Shown here piece by piece: positions 16,773-25,817 of a stretch of DNA of 38,274 nucleotides. Under the pieces are notes generated by a model. It was not told the origin of the DNA. It saw nothing but the letters and a program-made list of their open reading frames with translations, and searched no databases. How positions within the stretch are numbered: position 1 is the first letter of the stretch; every line of letters starts with the position of its first letter. The stretch is from Mariniblastus sp. (GTDB taxonomy: Bacteria > Planctomycetota > Planctomycetia > Pirellulales > Pirellulaceae), in the NCBI GenBank assembly GCA_011523945.1, contig WTFU01000050.1, forward strand, positions 1 through 38,274, given 5' to 3'. Position numbers and translations under genes: made by a program.

Positions 16773-18529
16773 GTGGTTGCAACCGGAGACTGGCTTGGAC
16801 GAAAATCGATCAGTTGGACTTCGACATTGCGGCGGCCTCGGAATTCATTAATCACGGGGCGAAAGGCAAAGTCGAAAAACGCCTCGGTATCGCTTAACTC
16901 GGCCGCCCATTCGCCTTTCCCAAAAGCGACGCCTCGGATGGTCGAATTGTGTTGTTTTAATTGAAGGGAAAGGTGTCGACCGTCGGTTCCCATTGTTTTT
17001 GTGGGAGCCGCCAGTTGAACCTGAGAGGCACACAATACGGGCCGCGGGTTGTCTTGCCCAAACGGAGCGAGTTTTTCAAGTTCATTCATCATGCCGATGG
17101 TGAGATGTCCAATAAAGGCCTCGGCGTCGATTTCCAAATCTGGGATCAGTTCATTTACACTGACCTGATCAATGACCTGTTCGCAAAAATCTTCTCGAAA
17201 TGCATCAATGTTCTTTGGGTCGATACTGATTCCAGCGGCCGCTTTGTGGCCGCCAAACTTAATCAAATGCTGTTGGCAGCCCTGAAGCGCTTTGTAAAGG
17301 TCAACTCCACAGGAGGTTCGACAGGAGCCAATTCCCGGACGATTGTTTAGCGGGTCGGTAGAGATCACGATTGTTGGGCGATGGTAGGTAGATGCGATTC
17401 TTCCTGCAGCGATTCCAATAACACCAAGGTGCCAGTCTGGCTCGGTTAAAACCAACGCCGCTTCTTGTTCCGGATCATGGTTTTCCTTAATCATTTTATT
17501 GGCACCGCGAATGATCTTGCGCTCTAACGTATCGCGATTTTTATTGAGTTCATCGATATAGGTTGCCAATGCTTCCCCGCGTTCCTCTGAGTCGCAAGTC
17601 AGTAGTTCGACGCCTAATTGAGCCTGCCCCAATCTTCCGGCAGCATTCAGACGGGGACCGATGGAAAATCCAATGTCCTCAGAGCCAAGCTTGGGCTTGT
17701 TATCACATTTTGCTAAACGCATCAGGTGTTTCAAGCCTTCGCTGGAGTATTGTCTCATGCAATTAAGCCCATGATGAACAATGATTCGATTTTCATCGAG
17801 TAGTGGAACAACGTCGCAGACTGTTCCAATGGCGGCAAGTGAGATCGCACCAAACAAAAAATTGCGATATCTTTCGGGCAGTTTGGCAGAGCCGCAATGA
17901 TGTTGACAAAGCGCCCACGCGAGCTTGAAGGCAACGCCAGCACCGCAGAGGCCGGTAAAGGGGTAATCAGTTCCGGGAAGGGCAGGGTGCACAACAGCAT
18001 GGGCTGGTGGAAGCGAAGGCCCTGGATGATGGTGGTCGGTAACGACAATTTCCATGCCTTCGTCACGGGCAAATTGCACTTCGTCAACGCTGGAGATTCC
18101 ACAGTCGACCGAAATAATCAATTCAGCTCCGCGACTTTTTAACTTGCCGACGTTCTCAATACTCAGCCCGTAACCATCATTGAGCCGATTGGGAACAAAG
18201 TAGGACACATCGGCGTCGAGCAACTGAAGGCAGCGAAATAGAATCGCTGTCGAGGTCATTCCATCTGCGTCGTAATCCCCGTAGATGAAAATTTTCTTTT
18301 GATTAGTGATCGCACGATAAATTACTTCGACCGCCTGGCTGACACCCGGAAGCTCTTGCGGCGGTCGCAAGCCCGTCATTTTTAAATCTAAAAAGGAGGT
18401 GATCTGATCGTTTTTGGTCAGCCCCCGTAGTGCCAGAATTTGAGCGACGACGGGGGAGACGTTGGTGGCTCGTTCAATCGCCTGGATTATTTCCGTGTCG
18501 TGTGTGCGAATCGACCATTGCATTGCCAT
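16769..18529 (-). CDS. recJ: Single-stranded-DNA exonuclease RecJ
   Basis: 5'-3' ssDNA exonuclease of the DHH superfamily, acting in recombination and base-excision/mismatch repair. About 586 residues. Catalytic motifs: DYDADG (about 87-92), SVDCG (about 142-146), TDHHHPG (DHH at about 167-169), the DHHA1 GGHKAAAG (about 428-435) and a C-terminal OB-like domain. I prefer the ATG at 18529, which has AAGGA 6 nt upstream; the ATG at 18535 directly abuts that site. The gene ends in a 4-bp overlap with ung, so a two-gene DNA repair operon is likely. Confidence 0.96.
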   Translation of the reverse strand: MAMQWSIRTHDTEIIQAIERATNVSPVVAQILALRGLTKNDQITSFLDLKMTGLRPPQELPGVSQAVEVIYRAITNQKKIFIYGDYDADGMTSTAILFRCLQLLDADVSYFVPNRLNDGYGLSIENVGKLKSRGAELIISVDCGISSVDEVQFARDEGMEIVVTDHHHPGPSLPPAHAVVHPALPGTDYPFTGLCGAGVAFKLAWALCQHHCGSAKLPERYRNFLFGAISLAAIGTVCDVVPLLDENRIIVHHGLNCMRQYSSEGLKHLMRLAKCDNKPKLGSEDIGFSIGPRLNAAGRLGQAQLGVELLTCDSEERGEALATYIDELNKNRDTLERKIIRGANKMIKENHDPEQEAALVLTEPDWHLGVIGIAAGRIASTYHRPTIVISTDPLNNRPGIGSCRTSCGVDLYKALQGCQQHLIKFGGHKAAAGISIDPKNIDAFREDFCEQVIDQVSVNELIPDLEIDAEAFIGHLTIGMMNELEKLAPFGQDNPRPVLCASQVQLAAPTKTMGTDGRHLSLQLKQHNSTIRGVAFGKGEWAAELSDTEAFFDFAFRPVINEFRGRRNVEVQLIDFRPSQSPVATT

Positions 18530-18616
18530 GTGCATTCCTTTTCTCGCTTGATCAGCCGAGCTTATCGTAAAGAAAACCGTCTATAGCGGCAAGCAATCGA
18601 TGGGAAATCCGAGGGA

Positions 18617-18644
18617 AGCGAAGGGGCGGTTCCCCCGCTTTTTT
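18617..18644 (+). terminator. Plus-strand terminator without a plus-strand gene
   Basis: AGCG (18617-18620) and GGGG (18623-18626) pair with CCCC (18632-18635) and CGCT (18636-18639) around loop CGGTT, with an AA bulge, followed by six T (18639-18644). Upstream on this strand lies only the antisense of recJ. It may stop antisense transcripts or end a small RNA. Confidence 0.45.
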
Positions 18645-18678
18645 GTTTGATGCTGGATTGCAAATTACTACAGGCGCG

Positions 18679-18709
18679 CAAAAAACGACCACGCTATAAA
18701 AGCGTGGTC
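18679..18709 (-). terminator. Intrinsic terminator of rpmG
   Basis: A 9-bp perfect stem (18687-18695 with 18701-18709) and a 5-nt loop, followed on the minus strand by a T-run complementary to 18680-18685. It lies about 40 bp past the rpmG stop codon. Confidence 0.85.
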
Positions 18710-18746
18710 ATTGCATGTTCCGACAGCCAACCGAGGGCTGGGAAGA

Positions 18747-18914
18747 CTACTTTTTCTTTTCGACGTGAATTGTGTGCTTGCGAAGTCGTGGCGAAAACTT
18801 TTTGAGTTTAAGCTTCTCGCCGCCACCTTTCTTACGAATGGTGTAGTTGTAATCACCTGTCTCTTCGCAAACGAGATGGAAGATTTCCAGTTTTTTCTTA
18901 CTTTTGCCTGCCAT
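18747..18914 (-). CDS. rpmG: 50S ribosomal protein L33, zinc-free type
   Basis: 55-residue protein starting MAGKSKKK at 18914; the longer frame to 18947 adds residues outside the family. The body matches L33: [16 protein letters not shown], then [23 protein letters not shown]33 in its zinc form carries two CxxC pairs; here a single Cys remains (VCEET) and the second pair is replaced by SPRL, so this is a C-minus type. A monocistronic unit: no tRNA or other ribosomal gene is adjacent, and a terminator follows. Confidence 0.93.
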   Translation of the reverse strand: MAGKSKKKLEIFHLVCEETGDYNYTIRKKGGGEKLKLKKFSPRLRKHTIHVEKKK

Positions 18915-19145
18915 GGGTAGCCTCGAGGTCCCTGAATTTCCGAACAAATTGGAGTCGCGGAGTATATCAACTATTGTCGAGTTGAGTAAGGTACAAATTT
19001 AATAAAATCGGGGCTTTGGGTGGTTTGCTCTCAAATTTCCCGAGTTGAGAGGGATCGGAAGCTCCAAAAACCGAAGATAATTCCGGAAAATGGGCGTTCG
19101 GCTCGAAGGCAGTCCGCACCAGATGAACGCGGAATCGGCGCGGAA

Positions 19146-20357
19146 TTAGTCCTCGTTCGTGATAATAACGCTTGATTCAGTATCCTGATAATCACGCAGT
19201 GATTCATCCGCATGTTTCTCGATTTCGAGATCGTACTTCGAGATCGGCGCCGGTCTGCCGTAGTAGTATCCTTGGCCGAGTTGGAAACCCATCTGAACCA
19301 AGATGTCATGACACTCTCGGGTTTCAACTCCTTCAGCAAGAGTCTGAATTCCTAGATTGTTGACCAGCGTGGCAAATAAAGCGACCAACTCTTGACGCTT
19401 GATTGAGGCATGTTCGATGTTGTTTGTAAGTTTCATGTCAAATTTAAGGAAATCGGGTCGCACTTCTCCGAGTTCCACCAAACGCGCCTTTCCAACGCCG
19501 AAATCGTCAAAGGCCAACATGATGTTCAAGTCTTTCAGGACTGCGCAAAGCTCTCCCATTAGGGTCATGTTGGTAACTGCGGCTTCATGGATTTCGAGCG
19601 TGATTTTCTGTTCAGGTGCTGCCTTGCGGACCTCTCGCAGTGAGTCGTAAAGTTCCGAGTTGCCAAGTTCTTTAGGGTGCGTATTGACAAAGAGGTTTGA
19701 ATCCGGACCGAAAGCGGTACCGATTTCAACTCCACGTAGTCTGAAAGCTTCACTCAGTTGAGATTCCATATTTAACTGGGATGCTGCTTGGAACATCTCC
19801 TGTGGCGTTTGAAGACCAAACAGTCGACTGCGTCCGAGAACTTCATAACCGACGAAGGCCTGGTCTTCGAGTTGCACGATGGGCTGAAAGTGTGGATAAA
19901 GTCCGCCGTCACTGATTAGTTTTTCGAACTGAATCATCGCAAGCGCCTGGTCACAAACGTCCTCATGAACGGTGTTATAAGAACCAACACTCTCCTGGTT
20001 AACTCCGACGCGAAATACAAGAGCGGCAAAATGAATTAGGTCATTTTCTCGGATTTCTTTTTCACCGAAGATTTGTTCACCGTTGACAAATGTTCCATTG
20101 GTGCTGCCAAGTTCACGCAGCGTTAATCGTCCATCGTCCGACACGATGATTTCAGCATGGTTTTTCGAAATGCAACCGTCAGGCAGGTGCAGCGAAGAGT
20201 CTGATTTCCGGCCAATGGAAAAAGGCGTCGAATGGATCGGAAACTGACGATTAGGTTGCGAGGGGTCGAGTTGACCAGTCAAAAACCAACGACAGTTTTT
20301 GGGTGCTTTTCCCTCGCTTTGAGGGATGTTTGAGTTGATTGCATTCAGGTCGAACAT
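19146..20357 (-). CDS. FHA-EAL domain signalling protein
   Basis: 403 residues. FHA domain at about 45-115: FSIGRKSDSSLHLPDGCISKN is the phosphothreonine-binding start (Arg50, Ser64, Asn66-His67) and GSTNGTFVNG (84-93) the end. EAL domain at about 150-385, with motif EVLGR (Glu172) in place of EALLR, Asn225, Glu255, DDFG (284-287), Lys305, Glu342 and Gln362 in LGQGYYYGRP. All metal and catalytic positions appear present, so c-di-GMP phosphodiesterase activity is possible. FHA domains bind phosphothreonine made by Hanks kinases; a kinase-containing protein is encoded in the divergent transcription unit across a 459-bp gap. Cytoplasmic: no signal or membrane segment. Confidence 0.92.
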   Translation of the reverse strand: MFDLNAINSNIPQSEGKAPKNCRWFLTGQLDPSQPNRQFPIHSTPFSIGRKSDSSLHLPDGCISKNHAEIIVSDDGRLTLRELGSTNGTFVNGEQIFGEKEIRENDLIHFAALVFRVGVNQESVGSYNTVHEDVCDQALAMIQFEKLISDGGLYPHFQPIVQLEDQAFVGYEVLGRSRLFGLQTPQEMFQAASQLNMESQLSEAFRLRGVEIGTAFGPDSNLFVNTHPKELGNSELYDSLREVRKAAPEQKITLEIHEAAVTNMTLMGELCAVLKDLNIMLAFDDFGVGKARLVELGEVRPDFLKFDMKLTNNIEHASIKRQELVALFATLVNNLGIQTLAEGVETRECHDILVQMGFQLGQGYYYGRPAPISKYDLEIEKHADESLRDYQDTESSVIITNED

Positions 20358-20816
20358 GAGTGGGCTTGAATCGTAAATGGTTTAGTCGGGTTTGAGGAAC
20401 CAAGTGAGATGATTTGCTCCAAAGTATGAAACAAACAAAGTCACGTTTACGGGCGGTTCGGCCGGAGGAAGGTCGAAAGATCCTCCTTTCCGTTAAGGAT
20501 TTGTAGCTTTTAAATAAACAATTGGTTGGAACAAAAAAGACAAAATCAGCAAGGTCGATAAATGATTTGCAGAGCTTTCCCCAGTTAGCTTCGGATCGGT
20601 TCGAGAAGGCCGAAAAAAACGCGGAGGAAATAGGGTTTGTAGCGGTGGTGTCAGTTAATTCAAATTTTGCATCCCTTTCGACCGAGTCGGAACCGCTTAA
20701 ATCCACCCAGGTTGTTCCTTTTGATTTCGTTGCGAGAATTGTTATTGAGGCGACGATATACTTCTTTAATGGAAGATCAATTGATTCATGCATTCTTTGC
20801 AATCTGAGACATCGCC
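20358..20816. other. 459-bp divergent intergenic region of the signalling locus
   Basis: No convincing gene. It holds the upstream sequences for the minus-strand FHA-EAL gene and the plus-strand ATPase gene. A hairpin with stem GGAGGA (20464-20469) and TCCTCC (20481-20486), with a TC-GAAA-GA tip (20473-20480), stands out. No clear sigma-70 boxes could be picked with confidence. A frame at 20522-20851 has no recognisable protein features and runs into the ATPase start. Confidence 0.5.
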
Positions 20817-22145
20817 ATGTTTACTCAAACCCCACCAAGTCTGGGCTCTGAATTGCTCGCAACCATTTTGGCCGACGAGTCATTTCGCCCCTCAGAACCC
20901 AATTCGCTTCCAGAAACAAGTTTGCCAAATTCTCTGATTGAGAACTTGTTACTTAAACGACTCGCTGTGGTAGGAATGAGTAGCGGGCGTCAACTTTCTA
21001 ATGATCTGTGTTTACCATTTAGCGTGTTACAAAAGTTGTTTGCACAACTTCGATCGCGGCAGATCATTGTTCATAACGGTTCGGCACCACTCAATGATTA
21101 CAGTTACACTTTGACGGAAAGCGGTCGCGAGCGGGCGGCGCTTGCAAGTCAGCACTGCTCGTATGTAGGACCGGCTCCAGTTCCATTAATGGACTATGTC
21201 CTCAGCGCGGAGGCCCAGACGATCCGGGCCGAGTCACCAAAACGCAAGCAACTTCGAAATGCTTTTGGCGATATCTCGATTAACGAGTCGCTCTTCGAGA
21301 ATCTAGGGCCCGCGATTAATTCCGGTGCCGGGTTGTTTTTGTATGGAGAACCCGGGAACGGGAAGTCGACGCTGGCTCATCGAATTACCCGGTGTTTTGG
21401 TAATGAAATCTGGGTTCCGCATGCGATTTATGAAGATGGTCACATCATCAAATTTTTTGATGCTGCCTATCACAAACCAGCCCAAGATGATTCTAATTCA
21501 TTGATTCACGAGGCTGCTTACGACAAACGCTGGGTGAAGATACGCCGACCAACAGTCGTTGTTGGCGGTGAATTAACTATGGATTCACTTGAAATTCGCT
21601 ACAATCGGAACAGCAATGTCAGTGAAGCTTCGCTGCAGATGAAAAGTAATTGCGGTTGTCTTTTGATCGATGATTTTGGCCGCCAGCGAATTGAACCGCA
21701 AGAATTATTAAATCGCTGGATTGTCCCATTGGAGAGTCGAGTTGACTTTCTCAAGCTGGCAACGGGCAAGAAAATTATGGTGCCGTTTGAGCAGTTGATA
21801 ATTTTTTCAACGAATCTTGAACCGAGTGACTTGGTGGACGAAGCATTCCTTCGTCGGATTCCGTACAAGATTGAAATCAGCGATCCTTCCACCAAAGAAT
21901 TCCACGTTTTATTTGAGATTTACTGCGATAAGTTAGGGTTTGAGTATGACGCTGAAGCGGTTGATTACTTGATCGCGACGCACTTCACTTCGGCCTCGCG
22001 GCGACTGAGACGATGCCATCCGAGAGACCTTTTGACGCAGATTAGAAATTTCTGTGCTTACAATGAGTTACCTGTAGAAATTCGTCCTGAATATTTTGAC
22101 CGAGTTGTCAAAAGTTACTTTACGGAAGTTCTAAACAAGAATTAA
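20817..22145 (+). CDS. AAA+ ATPase with N-terminal winged-helix-like region
   Basis: 442 residues. The N-terminal region (about 40-112) looks like a winged helix: LSNDLCLPFSVLQKLFAQL, then RQIIVHNG and YTLTESGRERAAL as the wing. The ATPase core has Walker A GEPGNGKST (177-185), Walker B CLLIDDFG (Asp285-Asp286), sensor 1 IIFSTNLEP and DEAFLRRIPYKIE (Arg346-Arg347) as a sensor 2/arginine position. A C-terminal helical part follows. I recognise the general type from planctomycetes but no named family. It lies upstream of the kinase-tubulin gene on the same strand (330 bp) and divergent from the FHA-EAL gene. Confidence 0.85.
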   Translation: MFTQTPPSLGSELLATILADESFRPSEPNSLPETSLPNSLIENLLLKRLAVVGMSSGRQLSNDLCLPFSVLQKLFAQLRSRQIIVHNGSAPLNDYSYTLTESGRERAALASQHCSYVGPAPVPLMDYVLSAEAQTIRAESPKRKQLRNAFGDISINESLFENLGPAINSGAGLFLYGEPGNGKSTLAHRITRCFGNEIWVPHAIYEDGHIIKFFDAAYHKPAQDDSNSLIHEAAYDKRWVKIRRPTVVVGGELTMDSLEIRYNRNSNVSEASLQMKSNCGCLLIDDFGRQRIEPQELLNRWIVPLESRVDFLKLATGKKIMVPFEQLIIFSTNLEPSDLVDEAFLRRIPYKIEISDPSTKEFHVLFEIYCDKLGFEYDAEAVDYLIATHFTSASRRLRRCHPRDLLTQIRNFCAYNELPVEIRPEYFDRVVKSYFTEVLNKN

Positions 22146-22475
22146 GCTGAGCGAGCATTTTCAGCATCGAATCCGAATCTATTTGGCAGCAACTAAGTAG
22201 GAGCGAGGCGGTCGGTAAACATCGTTTTCCGATGATTCCATCCCCCAAGACCGCCCATTTTCCAATCACTTCCCAAAACGGGCTTCCCCGTCGGCCCGTC
22301 AGTCGTAGCAAATGTTCCAGTTCTTTGGATTGGCGAGTGATTTTTCGGGCGAATCTTTGCCGGTTTTCACCTCCGATTCTATCCAAAAGCTACCTTTCCG
22401 AGGCACTTCGCACAATTAATGCAGCTGAGTAATTGAACTCTGTTTAAAACGGTGAATTTTCGGTAGAGGAATCCA
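22146..22475. other. 330-bp spacer with nested hairpins
   Basis: No convincing protein. GGCGGTC (22207-22213) pairs with GACCGCC (22249-22255), enclosing CATCG (22220-22224) with CGATG (22230-22234). A second hairpin is ACGGGC (22278-22283) with GCCCGT (22294-22299). It lies between the ATPase and kinase-tubulin genes and may be an RNA leader, processing site or attenuator. A 66-codon frame at 22232-22432 shows no features. Confidence 0.5.
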
Positions 22476-25400
22476 TTGAAATCTGAACGACTAGAATCTC
22501 AGCGTGATATTCTCGGCTACACGCTTCAGAATCGGATTGGTACCGGCGGGTTCGGTGAGGTCTGGTCGGCCATTGCGCCGGGTGGCCTTTCCAAAGCACT
22601 GAAGATTATCTACGGATTTCACGACGAGAAACGGGCACAATCGGAGCTGAAGTCACTCGATCGCGTCAAGGCATTGCGGCATCCGTTTCTGCTCTCGCTC
22701 GAGAGAATTGAGGTTTACGAAGGCCAGTTAGTGGTCGTTTCCGAATTAGCGGACAAGAGTCTAGCTGAAGCATTCAATGAGTTTACTGCCAAGGGTCAGT
22801 TGGGAATTCCTCGCGCCTTGGTGTTGCGTTATCTTCGCGGAGTCGCAGAAGCTCTCGATTATATGCGTGAAGAGCACAAGCTCCAGCATCTCGACATTAA
22901 GCCGGAAAACTTATTGTTGGTTGGGGACCATGTTAAGGTTGCTGATTTTGGATTGATCAAGGACATTGATGCCGGTTCGCACTCACTGATGTCCGGCATG
23001 ACCCCTGCGTATGCGGCGCCGGAGCTGTTCGATGGCTGTCCCGGAATGCACAGTGATCAGTACTCTTTGGCAATTGTCTTTCAAGAAATGCTAACTGGCA
23101 CCCGTCCATTTCCGGGAAACACGCCCGCACAACTCGCTGCCCAGCATCTTCATGGAAAGCCAAACTTACGACTGTTGCCGAAAGGTGATCAGCCGATTGT
23201 GGCTAAAGCACTCTCTAAAGACCCAACGTTGCGGTATTCCACTTGCAGCGATTTTATTAACGAGCTGGTCAATAAGAAAAGGACTGTCAAAAAGTCGGTG
23301 CGTCGATCAGATATCCATCTCGATGTGGATTCAAACACGATGACCCTGCCTGGTTCTAACAACAGTCAGCAGGTCACGCCGACGCTGTCTGGAATGGGAT
23401 TGCCTTACAAGGGAACTGCGCTGAAGTCGTTAGGTCCACCCGATTGTAATCCTCAAAAGGCGAAACTGCGACCGACTTTGGTGGTTACGATCGGTGAAAC
23501 TGCGAATCGAATCGCTCATAAATTAAAAAAGCAAATTGGGTGCAGGCATGGAGACCTTGCAGAATTACCTTCTACTGAAATACTTGCTATCGACACTGAT
23601 CGGCAGGCATTAAATGAACTATGTGCGATTGGTGTTAATGGTGCGTTAGGCGTGAGCGAGGTAATTGACGTTCCTTTGCGAAAGCCGGAAGTATATCGTG
23701 ACCGTACGCATTCTCTGCTTTCTTGGTTGGGGCGACGCTGGATTTATAATGTGCCACGGTCGCTGCAAACTGAAGGATTGCGTCCACTTGGGAGACTTGC
23801 TTTTGCGGATCACTTCGACATGATTTGCAATCGCATTCAAGAGAGTCTTCGAAAGATCGTGGCGGTAGAAAATCTTGCAAAGTCGGCGGACAAATTAAAT
23901 ATTGATCCCGGTGAATTATCCCCCCGTGTATTTTTGGTGACCTCAATCAGCGGCGGTGTTGGCAGCGGAATGGCCCTCGATCTTGCCTACACAATCAAGC
24001 TGCTGATGAACGAAAATAACATTGATTCCAATACGCTTTGCGGAATATTGTTGCATTCGACGTGTAAACAAAAACGAGATCCAACACTCTCGACAGCGAA
24101 TTCGATTTCATTTTTAACGGAGATGCGGCATTTTGTAGAGCGTGGCTACACCGGAGATCCGACGATCGGGTTGCCTGATTTTGAAAATGAGCCGCCTTTT
24201 GATTTTACTTACTTCAACGACTTGGGGCACGATTTGAGATCAAGTGCATTTGATCTCAATCTTGATCGAGTCGCGGAGTACATTTACTTGTCAAGCACTT
24301 CCCGTTGCTCTGAGTTTTTGGATAAATGCCGGGATATTGAGTCGGAATTTGATCACTTTTCCCTTCGGACTTTTGGGATGAGTTCTACTGGTCCCGGAAA
24401 TTTAAAGACTGGACAAGACGCCGTTAGTCGGGTCGCCAGTGGGTTGGTTTCGCGATGGTTGGGTAGTGAACGCGGTAGGCAATTCAACGCGAATGAATTT
24501 ATTGACCGTCAAATGGTATTGGCTGGCTTGGGAGAATCCCAGCTAATTCAGCGAATTTCTGGTGTCGCAGAAAATGTATTCGAAGGCAAGATTGGAACGA
24601 TCGTATCGGATGCAAAAGAAATGGTTTTGGCAACGTCGGTTGATTCGAGAGAAACGATACAAGAGTTTCTCGATGGTATTTTTGGTGGCTCCGGCGCGAC
24701 CGACGCCGAAAGTGTTGAGCTGGAAGTTTGTCATCAGATGAAGGAACTCACCCAGCAAATGGCTGCAAAAGATGCCGGTGTCTTGCGGGATGAGATTTTC
24801 AAAATGGTCAGTAGCCAGGAACTGAATATTTTTAAAGCTCAACAATCGATTGACTGTCTTCTTGCAAGGCTCGATGGCGTTCAGGTAAAGCTAGAGCATT
24901 CTATCCGCAATCATCGTTCTGATTTAAGAGTCAAACTGAGCGAATTGCGTCCATTTTCTGATGAGCGAGCACGGTCGAGTCAAGAGTTTGAGGTGAGATT
25001 CGATCGAGCTGTTAGTGACTACTGCGATGCGAGGTGTACTGAATTTTATCAGCGTTTCGCGACGTCTTATTACCGGACCGTTGCTCGTGCATTGGATTCC
25101 ACTCGGGAAATGATTTACAAGTTCAAAACGAAACTTGAAAAAATACAGGTTGATTTTGAATCCATCGAAGAAATTGAAGAGGTGGAGACCACTGATGAAT
25201 TTAACATGAATCAAATTTTCAGCGATAATATCAATCGTGATCTCAATCAACAAATCTTAAAAACCGAACTGCAAGTTTACCAATCACTGATTCGAGACTG
25301 GGGAGATTACGTTAGCGTATTCAACGATGCGTCGCTCATGAGGAGTCAATTGCCGCAGCAAATCAGATCGTCAGCACAACGCGTTTTAACCAATGCTTAT

Positions 25401-25778
25401 AAGAAAGTATCATTGGATGATGTGGTTCAAAAAGAAAATATTGGCCCTGAACAGTTAGTGAAATGGGCGAAAGATCGCATACGTGAGGCAAGGCCCGAGG
25501 TTGACGATTGCGGCGGCACTTGCCGGTTGATGGTTGGCATGCCTGCGTTGTCCGGCGAGTCGATGCTGCCAAGAATCCTGGAAAATAAATTCAAATTAAA
25601 GAACTGTGCAGTCAACGGAACTCAAGGTAATTTTGTGCTCTGTTTCGAAGGCGAAGACGTTCCACTTGCCAATGTGGCGTTCCGATTGCTGGAGAGCCAA
25701 CCGAATGCTCCCGAATTAGTAAGGCGAATCAATACCAGAAATGACATCGATTGGTCGACACTCGATGAATTGCTGTAG
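22476..25778 (+). CDS. Ser/Thr kinase - Tubulin_2-like fusion protein
   Basis: 1100 residues. TTG start at 22476 preceded by AGAGGA (22465-22470). Kinase domain about 14-270: G-loop IGTGGFGEVW (21-30), Lys43, HLDIKPENLL with Asp140, Lys142 and Asn145 (HLD, not HRD), DFG (157-159), APE (181-183). A Ser/Thr/Pro-rich linker (about 270-330) follows. From about 332 a nucleotide-binding fold starts (RPTLVVTIGETANRIA, ILAIDTD), with the glycine loop SISGGVGSGMALDLA (490-504) that is the tubulin/FtsZ G-box in the Tubulin_2 (PF13809-type) form. The C-terminal half is helical with likely coiled coils. All kinase catalytic residues are present, so activity is expected. No membrane segment. Located after the AAA+ gene and near the FHA-EAL gene. 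Confidence 0.9.
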   Translation: MKSERLESQRDILGYTLQNRIGTGGFGEVWSAIAPGGLSKALKIIYGFHDEKRAQSELKSLDRVKALRHPFLLSLERIEVYEGQLVVVSELADKSLAEAFNEFTAKGQLGIPRALVLRYLRGVAEALDYMREEHKLQHLDIKPENLLLVGDHVKVADFGLIKDIDAGSHSLMSGMTPAYAAPELFDGCPGMHSDQYSLAIVFQEMLTGTRPFPGNTPAQLAAQHLHGKPNLRLLPKGDQPIVAKALSKDPTLRYSTCSDFINELVNKKRTVKKSVRRSDIHLDVDSNTMTLPGSNNSQQVTPTLSGMGLPYKGTALKSLGPPDCNPQKAKLRPTLVVTIGETANRIAHKLKKQIGCRHGDLAELPSTEILAIDTDRQALNELCAIGVNGALGVSEVIDVPLRKPEVYRDRTHSLLSWLGRRWIYNVPRSLQTEGLRPLGRLAFADHFDMICNRIQESLRKIVAVENLAKSADKLNIDPGELSPRVFLVTSISGGVGSGMALDLAYTIKLLMNENNIDSNTLCGILLHSTCKQKRDPTLSTANSISFLTEMRHFVERGYTGDPTIGLPDFENEPPFDFTYFNDLGHDLRSSAFDLNLDRVAEYIYLSSTSRCSEFLDKCRDIESEFDHFSLRTFGMSSTGPGNLKTGQDAVSRVASGLVSRWLGSERGRQFNANEFIDRQMVLAGLGESQLIQRISGVAENVFEGKIGTIVSDAKEMVLATSVDSRETIQEFLDGIFGGSGATDAESVELEVCHQMKELTQQMAAKDAGVLRDEIFKMVSSQELNIFKAQQSIDCLLARLDGVQVKLEHSIRNHRSDLRVKLSELRPFSDERARSSQEFEVRFDRAVSDYCDARCTEFYQRFATSYYRTVARALDSTREMIYKFKTKLEKIQVDFESIEEIEEVETTDEFNMNQIFSDNINRDLNQQILKTELQVYQSLIRDWGDYVSVFNDASLMRSQLPQQIRSSAQRVLTNAYKKVSLDDVVQKENIGPEQLVKWAKDRIREARPEVDDCGGTCRLMVGMPALSGESMLPRILENKFKLKNCAVNGTQGNFVLCFEGEDVPLANVAFRLLESQPNAPELVRRINTRNDIDWSTLDELL

Positions 25779-25817
25779 TTGTCGCTTGGCTTGTCATTTC
25801 AGTTCACCAAGCGATTA

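Noticed and set aside
20522-20851. 109-codon plus-strand frame before the AAA+ gene
   Set aside because: No ribosome site, no domain, and it runs out of frame into the ATPase start.
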